From JACPFV01 sp035526825 (lineage in GTDB: Bacteria; Pseudomonadota; Gammaproteobacteria; Nevskiales; Nevskiaceae), in contig DATLBT010000052.1 of NCBI GenBank assembly GCA_035526825.1, positions 1 to 45,806 of the forward strand: a stretch of 45,806 bases of DNA, in the 5' to 3' direction. Below the pieces are notes generated by a model. That model worked only from the letters and a program-made list of their open reading frames with translations, had not been told where the DNA came from and made no database searches. Numbering within the stretch: the first letter of the stretch is position 1; each line of letters starts with the position of its first letter. The position numbers and the translations under genes were made by a program. This document shows positions 1 through 8,668 of this stretch, in pieces.

Positions 1-438
1 GCCGAAGCGATCTGCGAGCTGGCGTCCGGCGATCACGCCGGTGCGCACCTGGCGCCAACGCTGCTCGTGCTCAGGCGGCAATTTGCATTCCGGGAACGTG
101 CGCAGCCAGCGCTCCGGGTTCACCGCGAATTGCGGGAAGAAATTCTGCCGTTCCCCTTTGTAGAGTCCGCCGAAGAATTGCGAATGCGAGACCGACGCGA
201 CGCCCGGCACCGACTCGATTTGTGGCAGCAGCCGCATCGGCAGCGGGCTGGTGAACGATACGCGCGCCTGCGTGATCAGGATCGGCGCCGACAGGTTCAC
301 CGTGCCGCCCGAGAACAGCGCATTGGCGGCCTGGATCAGGCCGAGCAGGAGGAACGCGGTGACCAGCGAGGCCAGCGTGAGCGAGGTGCGGACGCGCGAA
401 CGCCAGAGCATGGCCCAGACCAGTGCGACGAACTTCAC
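1..438 (-). CDS. ABC transporter permease, MacB/FtsX-like (partial)
   Basis: This is the first 146 codons of a permease that runs off the window edge. Read on the minus strand from a GTG at 438, the protein starts MKFVALVWAMLWRSR, followed by one hydrophobic helix (LTLASLVTAFLLLGLIQAAN, about residues 20-39) and then a soluble periplasmic stretch containing QIESVPGVASVSHSQFFGG. A single N-terminal helix followed by a large periplasmic domain is the MacB-type permease layout (MacB_PCD plus FtsX). The start lies 7 bases after the stop of the ATPase gene, and that stop (TGAGG) contributes to its ribosome binding site. With the ATPase and the adaptor upstream it forms a MacAB/LolCDE-like exporter; the substrate is unknown. 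The FtsX membrane domain is outside the window, so the family call rests on the N-terminus and the neighbours. Confidence 0.8.
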   Translation of the reverse strand, partial: MKFVALVWAMLWRSRVRTSLTLASLVTAFLLLGLIQAANALFSGGTVNLSAPILITQARVSFTSPLPMRLLPQIESVPGVASVSHSQFFGGLYKGERQNFFPQFAVNPERWLRTFPECKLPPEHEQRWRQVRTGVIAGRQLADRFG

Positions 439-445
439 GGGAGCC

Positions 446-1138
<693 letters not shown>

Positions 1139-1161
1139 GTACAAATCCCCTTGTGTTTATT

Positions 1162-1242
1162 GTCATTCCGAGCGCAGCGAGGAATCGCGTTCCGAAAAGC
1201 GCCGCGCTGCGGAACGCGATCCTTCGCTTCGCTCAGGATGAC
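1162..1242. repeat. REP-like inverted repeat between adaptor and ATPase genes
   Basis: Two arms of 32 bases (1162-1193 and 1211-1242) are near-perfect inverted copies around a 17-base loop. The outer parts read GTCATTCCGAGCGCAGCGAG and its complement, and the inner ends are GGAATCGCGTTCC/GGAACGCGATCC. It fills the gap between the adaptor stop and the ATPase start inside one transcription unit, so the mRNA could fold into a long stem. A half copy of the same family is at 28844-28871. I see no target-site duplication or open reading frame. It is best read as a dispersed extragenic palindrome, not a terminator, because no T-run follows on the minus strand. Confidence 0.8.
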
Positions 1243-1243
1243 A

Positions 1244-2518
1244 CTACTTCTGAACCTCGACGCGCGCGCCATCCTGCAATTTTTCCAGCTCGCCGAGGGC
1301 GACGCGCTCGCCTCCCGACAGCCCTGCGGTAACGTTGACCTGCCCGCCGCGCTCGGCGCCGACGCCCACCGCGCGCCGCTCGACCGTCTCTCCCGTGATC
1401 ACGAACACCACCTTGGTGCCGCCCTCGTCCTTGATCGCCGCCGCCGGCACCAGCACGCCCTGCGGCTTCGCCGCCTCCGCGCCCTGCACTTCTTCTTCCG
1501 GCAGGAACGACACGCGGACGCCCATGTCGGGAATGATCCGCGCATCGCGAACCTGGATGCCGATGCGGACCTTGACCGTGGCCTTGCTGCGATCCGCGGT
1601 GGGAATCACCGCGATCACCGCGCACGGGATCTTCCAGTCAGGGTAGGCGTTGAGGATGGCCTCGACACGCTGCCCAGGTTGCACACGGTTGATGAAGTTT
1701 TCGTTGACGTCGACCTCGATCTCGAGCGAGGCCATGTCGACCAGCGTGCCGATGCCGGTGCGCGTACCGGCGCCGCCGGCCGACAGCGGCGAAATCATCT
1801 CGCCGACCTGCGCGTTCTTGACCGTGATGACGCCGTCGAACGGCGCGCGCACCACCGTGTCATCGAGGAAGCGACGCTGCACCGAGATACCGCGCGACGC
1901 GACGCCGACCTGCTGCGCCGCGCTTTCCGCGCGCGCCTTCAGCGAGTCGACCGTCGACTGTGCGTTGTCGAGCGCGGCGTCGGACACCAGCTTGCGCTCG
2001 TGCAACTCGCGCGAGCGCCGCAGCTGGCGTTCGCCCTCGATCAGCTGCACCTGGACTTCGGCCTGCGCCGCCTTGGCGGCGCCGAGCTGCGACTCGGCCA
2101 GCGCGAGCTGCGCGTTGGCGTTGCTGTCGTCCAGGCGCGCCAGCACCTGGCCGGCCTTCACGGCCTTGCCTTCCTCGATGTTGAGCTCGACCACCTTGCC
2201 GGTGAGCTTGGCCGACACCGTGGCCTGGCGGCGCGCGATGACGTAGCCGGACGCATCCAGCACCGAAGCCGGGCTCGCGGACGCGCTCGACGCCGGAATC
2301 GCGGCGGCAGCCTGCACCGCCACCGCGGCGGCGGGCTTGAGCCACACGACCGCGCCGACGCCGAGCGCTATCACGCCAGCGCCGATGGCGATCCACTTGC
2401 CGGCGTTGCCGGATGAAGCGGGCTCGAGGCTGCGGTCGATCTTCAGCTGCCCCAGCAGGGCGCTCTTGTCGTTCATGCGGGCTGAGGAAACGGTGCCGAT
2501 TGCGCGAAGGGCCGGCAT
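1244..2518 (-). CDS. Periplasmic adaptor (membrane fusion) protein, HlyD/MacA family
   Basis: A 424-residue adaptor that would bridge the inner-membrane ABC permease to an outer-membrane channel. An N-terminal membrane anchor (WIAIGAGVIALGVGAVVWL, about residues 42-60) is followed by the first half of a lipoyl-like domain (VVELNIEEGKAVKAGQVLARL), a long alpha-helical hairpin rich in Ala, Gln and Glu, the second lipoyl half (VRAPFDGVITVKNAQVGEMI), and beta-barrel and membrane-proximal domains. This is the canonical RND/MacA adaptor order. The start at 2518 overlaps the stop of the acetyltransferase gene (TAATG) and has GAGG 7 bases upstream. A second ATG at 2476 (MNDKSALLGQ) is a plausible start on family grounds but has no visible ribosome site. 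A palindromic repeat and then the ATPase gene follow. Confidence 0.88.
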   Translation of the reverse strand: MPALRAIGTVSSARMNDKSALLGQLKIDRSLEPASSGNAGKWIAIGAGVIALGVGAVVWLKPAAAVAVQAAAAIPASSASASPASVLDASGYVIARRQATVSAKLTGKVVELNIEEGKAVKAGQVLARLDDSNANAQLALAESQLGAAKAAQAEVQVQLIEGERQLRRSRELHERKLVSDAALDNAQSTVDSLKARAESAAQQVGVASRGISVQRRFLDDTVVRAPFDGVITVKNAQVGEMISPLSAGGAGTRTGIGTLVDMASLEIEVDVNENFINRVQPGQRVEAILNAYPDWKIPCAVIAVIPTADRSKATVKVRIGIQVRDARIIPDMGVRVSFLPEEEVQGAEAAKPQGVLVPAAAIKDEGGTKVVFVITGETVERRAVGVGAERGGQVNVTAGLSGGERVALGELEKLQDGARVEVQK

Positions 2519-3021
2519 TATACGGCCTCACCGTCGAGGTGCCGCTCCATCATGCGGACGTCGAGCAGCCGGCCGAATTTCTCGCCGATGCGATGCATCA
2601 CGCCGATGGTCGTGAAGCCGTGCGCCTCGTGCAAGGCGCGGCTGGAGGCATTGCCTTCGACCACGCGCGCAATGACGACGCGCACGCCGCGCTCCGGCGC
2701 GATGCGCAACAACTCGCCTAGCAATCGGCCGCCGACGCCCTTGCCGCGCCAATCCGCGTGCACGTATACCGCGTTCTCTGCGGCTGCCGCGTAGGCGCAG
2801 CGATTGGACCATGCGTACAGCCGCGCCCAGCCGGCAATCGCGCCGCCGTCTTCCGCAACCAGGATCGGGTAGCGACCCTTGCCATCGTCGCGGAACCACT
2901 CGAGCCGCTGCGGCGCAGTCTTGGGCTCCGTATCGAATGTCGCGGTGCCGTGAAGCACTTCGGCATCGTAGATCGCGAAGATCCCGGCAAGGTCGGCTTC
3001 GGTGGCGGCACGCAGCTTCAT
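2518..3021 (-). CDS. GNAT N-acetyltransferase, phosphinothricin acetyltransferase-like
   Basis: A 167-residue cytoplasmic acetyl-CoA-dependent N-acetyltransferase. It starts MKLRAATEADLAGIFAIY, the usual beta1-alpha1 of the GNAT fold, and contains the acetyl-CoA loop in ADWRGKGVGGRLL (Q/R-x-x-G-x-G/A motif) and the C-terminal NASSRALHEAHGF segment shared by the Pat/YncA (methionine sulfoximine/phosphinothricin) group. The start was placed at the ATG overlapping the lnt stop by four bases (ATGA). The stop overlaps the adaptor start (TAATG). Likely substrates by family are small amino-acid analogues, but the true substrate is unknown. Its position in a conserved tRNA/ribosome/lipoprotein operon is probably lineage-specific. 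Confidence 0.88.
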   Translation of the reverse strand: MKLRAATEADLAGIFAIYDAEVLHGTATFDTEPKTAPQRLEWFRDDGKGRYPILVAEDGGAIAGWARLYAWSNRCAYAAAAENAVYVHADWRGKGVGGRLLGELLRIAPERGVRVVIARVVEGNASSRALHEAHGFTTIGVMHRIGEKFGRLLDVRMMERHLDGEAV

Positions 3022-4526
3022 GGGCGGGCCGGCTTCGCGGTGTTGCGCCGGCGCCAGAGGACTGCGCCCGCAGTGGCCACCCAACCCAGCGCCCACAGCG
3101 GCGCATTGCCCCACCGCTGGTACGGCGTCCAGCCAGTGCGCGGCTCGGCCGCCCCGCGCACCACTTCCATCTCGAACTGCCGCGCGCGCTGCACGAGGTT
3201 GCCGTCAGCGTCGATCAGCGCCGAGATGCCGGTGTTGGCCGCGCGCAACATCCAGCGGCCGTTCTCCATCGCGCGCAGCCGCGAGAACGCCAGGTGCTGG
3301 TGCGGTGCCGCCGAATCCGCGAACCACGCATCGTTGGTCATGTTGACGAGGAACGCCGACTCGCGCGCGCGCACGCGGATCTCGTCGCCGAACACGTCTT
3401 CGAAGCAGATCGAAGTTTCCAGCGCGTGGCCGGCTGCGGTCAGCAGCGGCTGGTCGTCGGCGCCAAAGGCGAAGTCCGAATACGGCGTGTCGAGCACGTC
3501 CATGATCGGCCGCAGGAATGCGGGGATCGGAAAGTACTCGCCGAATGGCACCAGGTGGCGCTTGTCGTAGCGACCCTGCGAGGCGCCGAGCGCGATGACG
3601 CTGTTGTAGTGCGCCTTGTCCTCGATCACGAGCAGGCCCGCGAGCACGGTTGCTTGATGCTCGGCGGCCTCGCGGTCGAGGTCGGCGAGATAGCTGTCGC
3701 GGAGTTGGTGCAACGGTTGCGTCAGCGCGACCTCGGGCCACACGACCAGCGCTGCCGGCCAGGCTTGCTGCGTCAGTCGCCAGTGGCGCGAAAGCGCCTC
3801 GGCGCGCATCGCCGGCAGCCACTTTTCATCCTGGCGAATGTTGGCCTGCACCAGCGCGACCTCGATCGCCTCGCCGGCCGGCTGCGTCCACGACGACGGG
3901 CGCGGCAGTGCAAATGATGCGAGCGGCGCCAGCAGCACCAGCGCCGCGACGACGCGCGACGCACGCGCCGGCTCCACCGCGAAGCGATACAGCGCGTAAG
4001 CCGCGAGCGCGACCACCCAGGACACGCCGTGCACGCCCGCGATCGGCAGCAGGCGCGCGAGCGGGGTGTCGACCGCGATCTCGCCGAGGCTGAGCCACGG
4101 CATGCCATCCCAGAGCAGGCTGGCGCGCGCCAGCTCGAGCAGCACCCACAGGGCCGGCACCGCGGCCCAGCCGGACGGCGCGCGCAGCAGGTCGAGTCGC
4201 GCGGCAAGCCACAGTGCCAACGCCGGGTAGGCCGCAAGGTACGCCGACAGCGCCAAGGTCAGCAGCGCACCGAGCCACTGCGGCGCGCCGCCATAGACAT
4301 GGGTGCTGATGTAGATCCAGTAGACCCCGGTCAGGAAATGCCCGAGGCCGAAGAGCCCGCCGATCAGCAGCGCGCGGCCCCTTGTTGCGCGTGCGGCGAG
4401 CCCGAACAGCAGCGCGAGCGAGATGACCGTGAGGTACCACTGGCCGTGCGGCGCGAAGCCGAGGGTGGCGATGGCGCCCAGCACCAAGGCAATCGCAGCA
4501 GCGGCCCATGGCCGCGACGCCATCAT
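3018..4526 (-). CDS. lnt: Apolipoprotein N-acyltransferase Lnt
   Basis: A 502-residue inner-membrane enzyme that adds the third acyl chain to the N-terminal cysteine of lipoproteins before Lol sorting. About six hydrophobic helices fill residues 1-205, followed by a carbon-nitrogen hydrolase domain. The catalytic triad is visible as E265 (VVWPEVAL), K322 (KRHLVPFGE) and C374 (SICFED), with the spacing of the E. coli K335-C387 pair preserved, and the conserved PFGE glutamate is E330. The ATG at 4526 overlaps the corC stop by four bases, and its own stop overlaps the acetyltransferase start. The order corC-lnt matches the E. coli ybeX-lnt arrangement. A short extra helix near residues 474-492 closes the protein. 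Confidence 0.97.
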   Translation of the reverse strand: MMASRPWAAAAIALVLGAIATLGFAPHGQWYLTVISLALLFGLAARATRGRALLIGGLFGLGHFLTGVYWIYISTHVYGGAPQWLGALLTLALSAYLAAYPALALWLAARLDLLRAPSGWAAVPALWVLLELARASLLWDGMPWLSLGEIAVDTPLARLLPIAGVHGVSWVVALAAYALYRFAVEPARASRVVAALVLLAPLASFALPRPSSWTQPAGEAIEVALVQANIRQDEKWLPAMRAEALSRHWRLTQQAWPAALVVWPEVALTQPLHQLRDSYLADLDREAAEHQATVLAGLLVIEDKAHYNSVIALGASQGRYDKRHLVPFGEYFPIPAFLRPIMDVLDTPYSDFAFGADDQPLLTAAGHALETSICFEDVFGDEIRVRARESAFLVNMTNDAWFADSAAPHQHLAFSRLRAMENGRWMLRAANTGISALIDADGNLVQRARQFEMEVVRGAAEPRTGWTPYQRWGNAPLWALGWVATAGAVLWRRRNTAKPARP

Positions 4527-5392
4527 GCTTCGGGCGTCACGGTCACCTGGAGCTGGTGCACCCGCCGGGTATCCGCCCGCTGCACGTTGAAGCCGAAGCG
4601 GCCGATGCGCACGCTTTCGCCGCGCCGCGGCATGTGGCCGAAACGGTGCACCACCAGGCCGCCGACGGTGTCGAAGCCATCGGTCGGAAAGTCGGCGCTG
4701 AAGTACTGGTTGAAATCCTTGACCGGCGTCAGGCCATTGACGAGGAAGCGCCGCTCATCCTGCTTCTGGATCTTGGCGCTCTCGGATTCGTCGTACTCGT
4801 CGGAAATCTCGCCGACGATCTGCTCGACGACATCCTCGATCGTGACCAAACCGGCGACGCCGCCGTATTCGTCGACCACGATCGCCATGTGGTTGCGGCT
4901 GCCGCGAAATTCCTTGAGCAGCACGTTGAGGCGCTTGGATTCCGGGATGAACGCCGCCGGCCGCAGCACGCGCTGCAGCGCGAAGCTCGCCGGGTCGACG
5001 CCCTGGGTGGTGAACTTCAGCAGGTCCTTGGCCAGCAGGATGCCGCTGACCTTGTCCTTGGAATCGGTGACCACCGGAAAGCGCGAGTGGCCGGATTCGA
5101 CGACCACTGGCAGGATCTGCTCGAGCGTCCAGTCCTGCTCGACCACCGACATCTGCGCACGCGGGATCATGATGTCGCGCACCGGCCGCTCCGCCGTGCT
5201 CATCACGCCCTCGATCATGAACAGCGCATCGGTGTCGACCAGGCCCTGGTCGCGCGCACCATGCAGGATCGACAGCAGGTCGTCCTTGGTCTGCGGACCG
5301 CCGGCCAGGCTGCGGGTCAGCTTGCGCCACCACGGCGGCACCGGCGTCTTCGCGGTACGGGATTTGCGGGTCGTGGGAGTCTGCTCGGTCAT
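4523..5392 (-). CDS. corC: CorC/YbeX family CBS-domain transporter-associated protein
   Basis: A 289-residue soluble protein of the CorC (YbeX) group, linked to magnesium/cobalt homeostasis and, in E. coli, to ribosome metabolism. Two CBS domains are visible: one around MIPRAQMSVVEQDWTLEQ to GILLAKDLLKF and one around FIPESKRLNVLLKEFRGSRN to AGLVTIEDVVEQIVG. They are followed by the acidic EISDEYDESE linker and the C-terminal CorC_HlyC beta domain. There is no DUF21 membrane domain, as expected for this short form. It begins MTEQTPTTRK at an ATG overlapping the ybeY stop by four bases and ends overlapping lnt by four bases. The tight ybeZ-ybeY-corC-lnt order is the conserved proteobacterial arrangement. 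Confidence 0.95.
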   Translation of the reverse strand: MTEQTPTTRKSRTAKTPVPPWWRKLTRSLAGGPQTKDDLLSILHGARDQGLVDTDALFMIEGVMSTAERPVRDIMIPRAQMSVVEQDWTLEQILPVVVESGHSRFPVVTDSKDKVSGILLAKDLLKFTTQGVDPASFALQRVLRPAAFIPESKRLNVLLKEFRGSRNHMAIVVDEYGGVAGLVTIEDVVEQIVGEISDEYDESESAKIQKQDERRFLVNGLTPVKDFNQYFSADFPTDGFDTVGGLVVHRFGHMPRRGESVRIGRFGFNVQRADTRRVHQLQVTVTPEA

Positions 5393-5832
5393 CGGCTACC
5401 GGGAAGGACGTAAGGGTCTGGGAAGGACAGGCGCGCGAGGATGGCACGTTCGCGCTGCTCCATCACCTTTGCTTCAATTTTGCGGATATGGTCGAAGCCG
5501 CGCAGGTGGAGGACCCCGTGGATCACCATGTGGGCCCAGTGCGCCGCGGGCAGCTTGCCCTGCTCCTTCGCTTCCCGATTGACCACCGGGGCGCAGACGA
5601 CGATGTCCCCCAGGACACCGCTGGCCGGACCCTCGCCGTAAGGGAACGACAGCACGTTGGTGGGCTTGTCCCTGCCGCGGAACTGGTGGTTGAGCGCGCG
5701 GCTTTCGCCGCTGCCGACGATGCGGATGGTCAGTTCGCCCTGCTCGTGGGCCAACGCGGCCAGTGCCCAGGCGCGTAGCCGGCCCGGCGACGGAATCCCG
5801 CGCGCCGGAACGCGGCGCTGGATCTCGATCAG
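5389..5832 (-). CDS. ybeY: Endoribonuclease YbeY (rRNA maturation), probable CTG start
   Basis: A 147-residue zinc endoribonuclease for 16S rRNA 3'-end maturation and 70S quality control. The metal motif H-x3-H-x5-H is seen in HGVLHLRGFDH, and the family hallmark KPTNVLSFPYGE is present. The only conventional start codon in frame is a TTG at 5754, which would remove 26 residues (LIEIQRRVPARG onward) that align with the normal YbeY N-terminus. The frame is open upstream to a CTG at 5830-5832. That CTG overlaps the phoH stop as CTGA, just like the other junctions of this operon, and has AGGAG eight bases upstream. No ATG, GTG or TTG lies between the preceding in-frame stop and this codon. I therefore extend the gene to 5832; the CTG start is inference. 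Confidence 0.9.
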   Translation of the reverse strand: MIEIQRRVPARGIPSPGRLRAWALAALAHEQGELTIRIVGSGESRALNHQFRGRDKPTNVLSFPYGEGPASGVLGDIVVCAPVVNREAKEQGKLPAAHWAHMVIHGVLHLRGFDHIRKIEAKVMEQRERAILARLSFPDPYVLPGSR

Positions 5833-6878
5833 GGCTTCTGCTCCTGCGCCGCCTTTTCGACGGCTGCCTCATGGATCTCGTAGGCATGGACGATGGCCTG
5901 CACCAGCGGGTGGCGCACCACATCCTGTTTCTCGAAGCGCACCACCTTGATACCGGCGACGCCGTCGAGCACCTTCAGCGTGTGCTTGAGGCCCGAATTG
6001 ATGTGCTTCGGCAAATCGATCTGGGTGACGTCGCCGGTGACCACGGCCGCCGAGCCGAAGCCGATGCGCGTCAGGAACATCTTCATCTGCTCGACGGTGG
6101 TGTTCTGGGCTTCGTCGAGGATGACGAAGGATTCGTTAAGGGTCCGGCCACGCATGAATGCCAAGGGCGCAACCTCGATCACCGCGCGCTCCACCAGCCG
6201 CGCCACGCGCTCGAAGCCGATCATCTCGTACAGCGCGTCGTACAGCGGTCGCAGGTAAGGATCGACCTTCTGCGCCATGTCGCCGGGGAGGAAGCCCAAT
6301 TTTTCGCCGGCCTCGACGGCCGGGCGCGTCAGCACGATGCGGCGCACGCGGTCCTGCTCGAGGGCCTGCACCGCCGAGGCGACGGCGAGGTAGGTCTTGC
6401 CGGTGCCGGCCGGGCCGATGCCGAAGGTCAAGTCATGGCTGGCGATGTCGCGCAGGTATTCGCGCTGGCGCTCGCCGCGGCCGCGCACCGTGCCGCGCTT
6501 GGTGCGCACCACGATTTCGCCGTCGACCATGGGTTCCGCCGGCCCCGGCGCCTGCGCGCGCTCCTCGGTCAGGATCAGGTGCACCTGCTCGGTGGTGACG
6601 AGGCCATCGGCGGCGAGCTCGAACAATTTGCGCAGCGCGGTTTCGCCGCGCGCGAGGTCATCGTCGGGCCCGACCAGCCGGAAGCGGTTGCCGCGGTTGC
6701 GAATCTCGATGCCCAGGCGCAGCTCGACCTGGCGCAGGTGCGCGTCGAACGGCCCGCACAGGTTCGCAAGCCGCTGCGAATCGTCCGGCTCCAGCGCCAG
6801 GTCGAGGCGCGTGGGGACTGTCCCCTTTTTGGTTTCATCAAAAAGGGGACTGTCCCCTTTATTTCGAACGCGCTTCAC
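5829..6878 (-). CDS. ybeZ: PhoH-like ATPase YbeZ
   Basis: A 349-residue cytoplasmic PhoH-family P-loop ATPase that partners YbeY in RNA/ribosome quality control. Walker A is GPAGTGKT (residues 155-162) and Walker B is FVILDEAQN (D255, E256). The family-specific TRPAVEAGEKLGFLPGD and MKMFLTRIGFGS segments are intact, and an N-terminal KH-like region precedes them. The GTG start overlaps the miaB stop as GTGA. Residues 6-22 (NKGDSPLFDETKKGTVP) are encoded by a palindromic repeat, and recognisable PhoH homology begins only at TRLDLALEPDD. The protein thus has a repeat-derived N-terminal extension in frame. An older start cannot be identified, because no alternative start codon lies after the repeat near the homology boundary. 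Confidence 0.95.
   Translation of the reverse strand: MKRVRNKGDSPLFDETKKGTVPTRLDLALEPDDSQRLANLCGPFDAHLRQVELRLGIEIRNRGNRFRLVGPDDDLARGETALRKLFELAADGLVTTEQVHLILTEERAQAPGPAEPMVDGEIVVRTKRGTVRGRGERQREYLRDIASHDLTFGIGPAGTGKTYLAVASAVQALEQDRVRRIVLTRPAVEAGEKLGFLPGDMAQKVDPYLRPLYDALYEMIGFERVARLVERAVIEVAPLAFMRGRTLNESFVILDEAQNTTVEQMKMFLTRIGFGSAAVVTGDVTQIDLPKHINSGLKHTLKVLDGVAGIKVVRFEKQDVVRHPLVQAIVHAYEIHEAAVEKAAQEQKP
5841..5845 (-). promoter_or_regulatory. Ribosome binding site deciding the ybeY CTG start
   Basis: AGGAG on the minus strand, inside the last codons of phoH, lies eight bases upstream of the CTG at 5830-5832. I saw no comparable purine-rich box before the alternative TTG at 5754. Its spacing is the main positional evidence for the long form of YbeY. 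Confidence 0.65.
6813..6856. repeat. Palindromic repeat inside the 5' end of ybeZ
   Basis: Two copies of GGGGACTGTCCCC (6813-6825 and 6844-6856) flank a short spacer. The inner sequences CTTTTTG and CAAAAAG are complementary, so the whole element folds as a 19-bp stem with a single central mismatch and a 7-base loop. Each 13-mer is itself nearly palindromic. It sits entirely inside the ybeZ reading frame, a few codons after the GTG start, and stays in frame without a stop. No transposase is nearby. Its shape fits a REP-type element. Confidence 0.85.
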
Positions 6879-8221
6879 GCCGGGCTCGCCAGTCGGCCGC
6901 GCAGCGAGTTGCTCAGCGCCTCGGTGATGGTGACGTCGGCGAGGCGGCCGATCAGCGCCTCGGGACCGTCGAAATTGACCGAGCGCAGCGTCGAGGTCTT
7001 GCCGGTGAGCTGGCCGTGACCGCGCTCCGACGGGCGCTCGACCAGCACTGACAGCGTGCGACCGATCATCGCGTCGAGGAACGCAGCGTCGCGCGCGCGA
7101 ACGCGCGCCTGCAGGCGCTGCAGCCGCGCGGACTTTTCCTCCGGCGGCACGCCGTCGCGCAGCTTGGCGGCCGGCGTGCCCGGTCGCGGCGAGTAGGCAA
7201 AGCTGTACGCGCAGTCGAAGCCGGCCTCGTCGATGAGGTCAAGCGTCGCGCGGAAGTCCTCCTCGGTCTCGCCGGGGAAACCGACGATGAAATCGGTCGA
7301 CAGGGAAAGGTCCGGGCGCACGGCACGCACGCGCCGGATTTTTTCCAGGTACTGCGCGCGCGTGTGGCCGCGTTTCATCGCACCCAGGATGCGGTCGGAC
7401 CCGCTCTGCACCGGCAGGTGCAGGAAGCTCGCGAGCTTGGGCACGGACGCGAAGGCCTCGACCAACGCGTCGCCGAACTCCACCGGATGCGAGGTCATGA
7501 AGCGGATGCGCTCGAGCCCCTCGAGCTGCGCCAGCTCCTCGATCAGCAACGCAAGGTCGCAGGTGCCGCCGCCATCGATGGCGCCGCGGTAGGCATTGAC
7601 GTTCTGGCCGAGCAGCGTGATCTCGCGCACGCCCTGCGCGAGCAACTGCTCGCACTCGCGCAGCACCTGCGCCACCGGCCGACTGATCTCGGGGCCACGC
7701 GTGTACGGCACCACGCAGAAGGTGCAGAACTTGCTGCAGCCCTCCATGACCGAGACGTAAGCGGTCGGACCGTCGGCGCGCGGCGCCGGCAGGTGGTCGA
7801 ATTTCTCGATCTCGGGAAAACTCACGTCGATCGCAGGCTTGAGGCTCTTGCGTGCGCGGTCGAGCAGCTCAGGCAACCGGTGCAGCGTCTGCGGGCCGAA
7901 CACGATGTCGACCGACGGCGCACGGCGCGTCAGCTGCTCGCCTTCCTGGCTGGCGACGCAGCCGCCGACGCCGATCACGCGGCCCGGCCGTTCGGCTTTC
8001 CATGCCCTCCAGCGGCCGATTTCGGAGAACACCTTTTCCTGCGCCTTTTCGCGCACCGAGCAGGTGTTGAGCAGCACGAGGTCGGCGTCGTCGGCTTCCT
8101 CGGTTCGCTGGTAACCGTGCGAGCGTTCCAGCACGTCGGCCATGCGGGCCGAGTCGTAGTCGTTCATCTGGCAGCCATAGGTCTTGATAAAGACCCTGGG
8201 CGGGGATCGGGAGTTGCTCAT
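6875..8221 (-). CDS. miaB: tRNA-2-methylthio-N6-dimethylallyladenosine synthase MiaB
   Basis: A 448-residue radical-SAM methylthiotransferase that adds the ms2 group to i6A37 of tRNAs. The N-terminal UPF0004 domain carries three auxiliary-cluster cysteines at C17 (YGCQMND), C54 (LNTCSVRE) and C88 (GGCVAS). The radical-SAM triad is C162, C166 and C169 in CSKFCTFC. The SAM-core signatures LLGQNVNAY and PVQSGSDRIL follow, and a C-terminal TRAM-like domain closes the protein (LSVLVERPSERGHGQLTGKT). The start MSNSRSPPRVFIKTYG lies six bases after the phosphatase stop, and the stop overlaps ybeZ. The gene heads the conserved miaB-ybeZ-ybeY-corC-lnt series. Confidence 0.98.
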   Translation of the reverse strand: MSNSRSPPRVFIKTYGCQMNDYDSARMADVLERSHGYQRTEEADDADLVLLNTCSVREKAQEKVFSEIGRWRAWKAERPGRVIGVGGCVASQEGEQLTRRAPSVDIVFGPQTLHRLPELLDRARKSLKPAIDVSFPEIEKFDHLPAPRADGPTAYVSVMEGCSKFCTFCVVPYTRGPEISRPVAQVLRECEQLLAQGVREITLLGQNVNAYRGAIDGGGTCDLALLIEELAQLEGLERIRFMTSHPVEFGDALVEAFASVPKLASFLHLPVQSGSDRILGAMKRGHTRAQYLEKIRRVRAVRPDLSLSTDFIVGFPGETEEDFRATLDLIDEAGFDCAYSFAYSPRPGTPAAKLRDGVPPEEKSARLQRLQARVRARDAAFLDAMIGRTLSVLVERPSERGHGQLTGKTSTLRSVNFDGPEALIGRLADVTITEALSNSLRGRLASPA

Positions 8222-8227
8222 TTTTTT

Positions 8228-8662
8228 CTACGCCAGGCGGGGAAGCCAGTCGGCGACACAGTCGTCGATCTGCTCGAACACCGAAACAAATGCGTCCCTG
8301 GGCTGCTGATAGGGGTCGGGAACCTCTAACTCCCGCCAGCGGCCGAGCAGCTGGACGCGTCCGCGCAGCGGCGGGGCGCGCTCGTGGACCCAGTCGGCAT
8401 GGGCACGCGTCATTACCAGCACCAGGTCGGCGGTGGTCAGCACCGGCGTCGACGCCTGGCGGCCGCGGTGCGCACTCAGGTCGAAACCGTGCTGGGCGGC
8501 GACCTCGATGGCCATGGGATCGGCCGGGTAGCCAATCAGCGCGCCGGTGCCGGCGGACGACACCAGCGTCGCCGGGGAATTCAGCCGCTCCCGCAATACC
8601 GCCTCGGCCATCGGGCTGCGGCAGATGTTGCCGGTGCAGAGGATCAGGATGTTCTTGAACAT
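8228..8662 (-). CDS. Low-molecular-weight protein tyrosine phosphatase
   Basis: A 144-residue cytoplasmic phosphatase of the LMW-PTP family. The active-site P-loop CTGNICRS (C-x5-R-S) sits at residues 9-16, immediately after the first beta strand, and the general-acid Asp is in the DPY motif of EVPDPYQQPRDAF near residue 115. Length and fold order match Wzb/Etp-type enzymes, which dephosphorylate BY-kinases in polysaccharide export. No tyrosine kinase or polysaccharide gene is present here, so the partner is unknown. The gene is 6 bases from the quinone oxidoreductase and 6 bases from miaB, so it is probably co-transcribed with both. Confidence 0.93.
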   Translation of the reverse strand: MFKNILILCTGNICRSPMAEAVLRERLNSPATLVSSAGTGALIGYPADPMAIEVAAQHGFDLSAHRGRQASTPVLTTADLVLVMTRAHADWVHERAPPLRGRVQLLGRWRELEVPDPYQQPRDAFVSVFEQIDDCVADWLPRLA

Positions 8663-8668
8663 GACACC

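Noticed and set aside
5752..5754. TTG at 5754 as the start of ybeY
   Set aside because: It would remove conserved N-terminal residues and has no ribosome site, while the upstream CTG has both homology and an AGGAG box.
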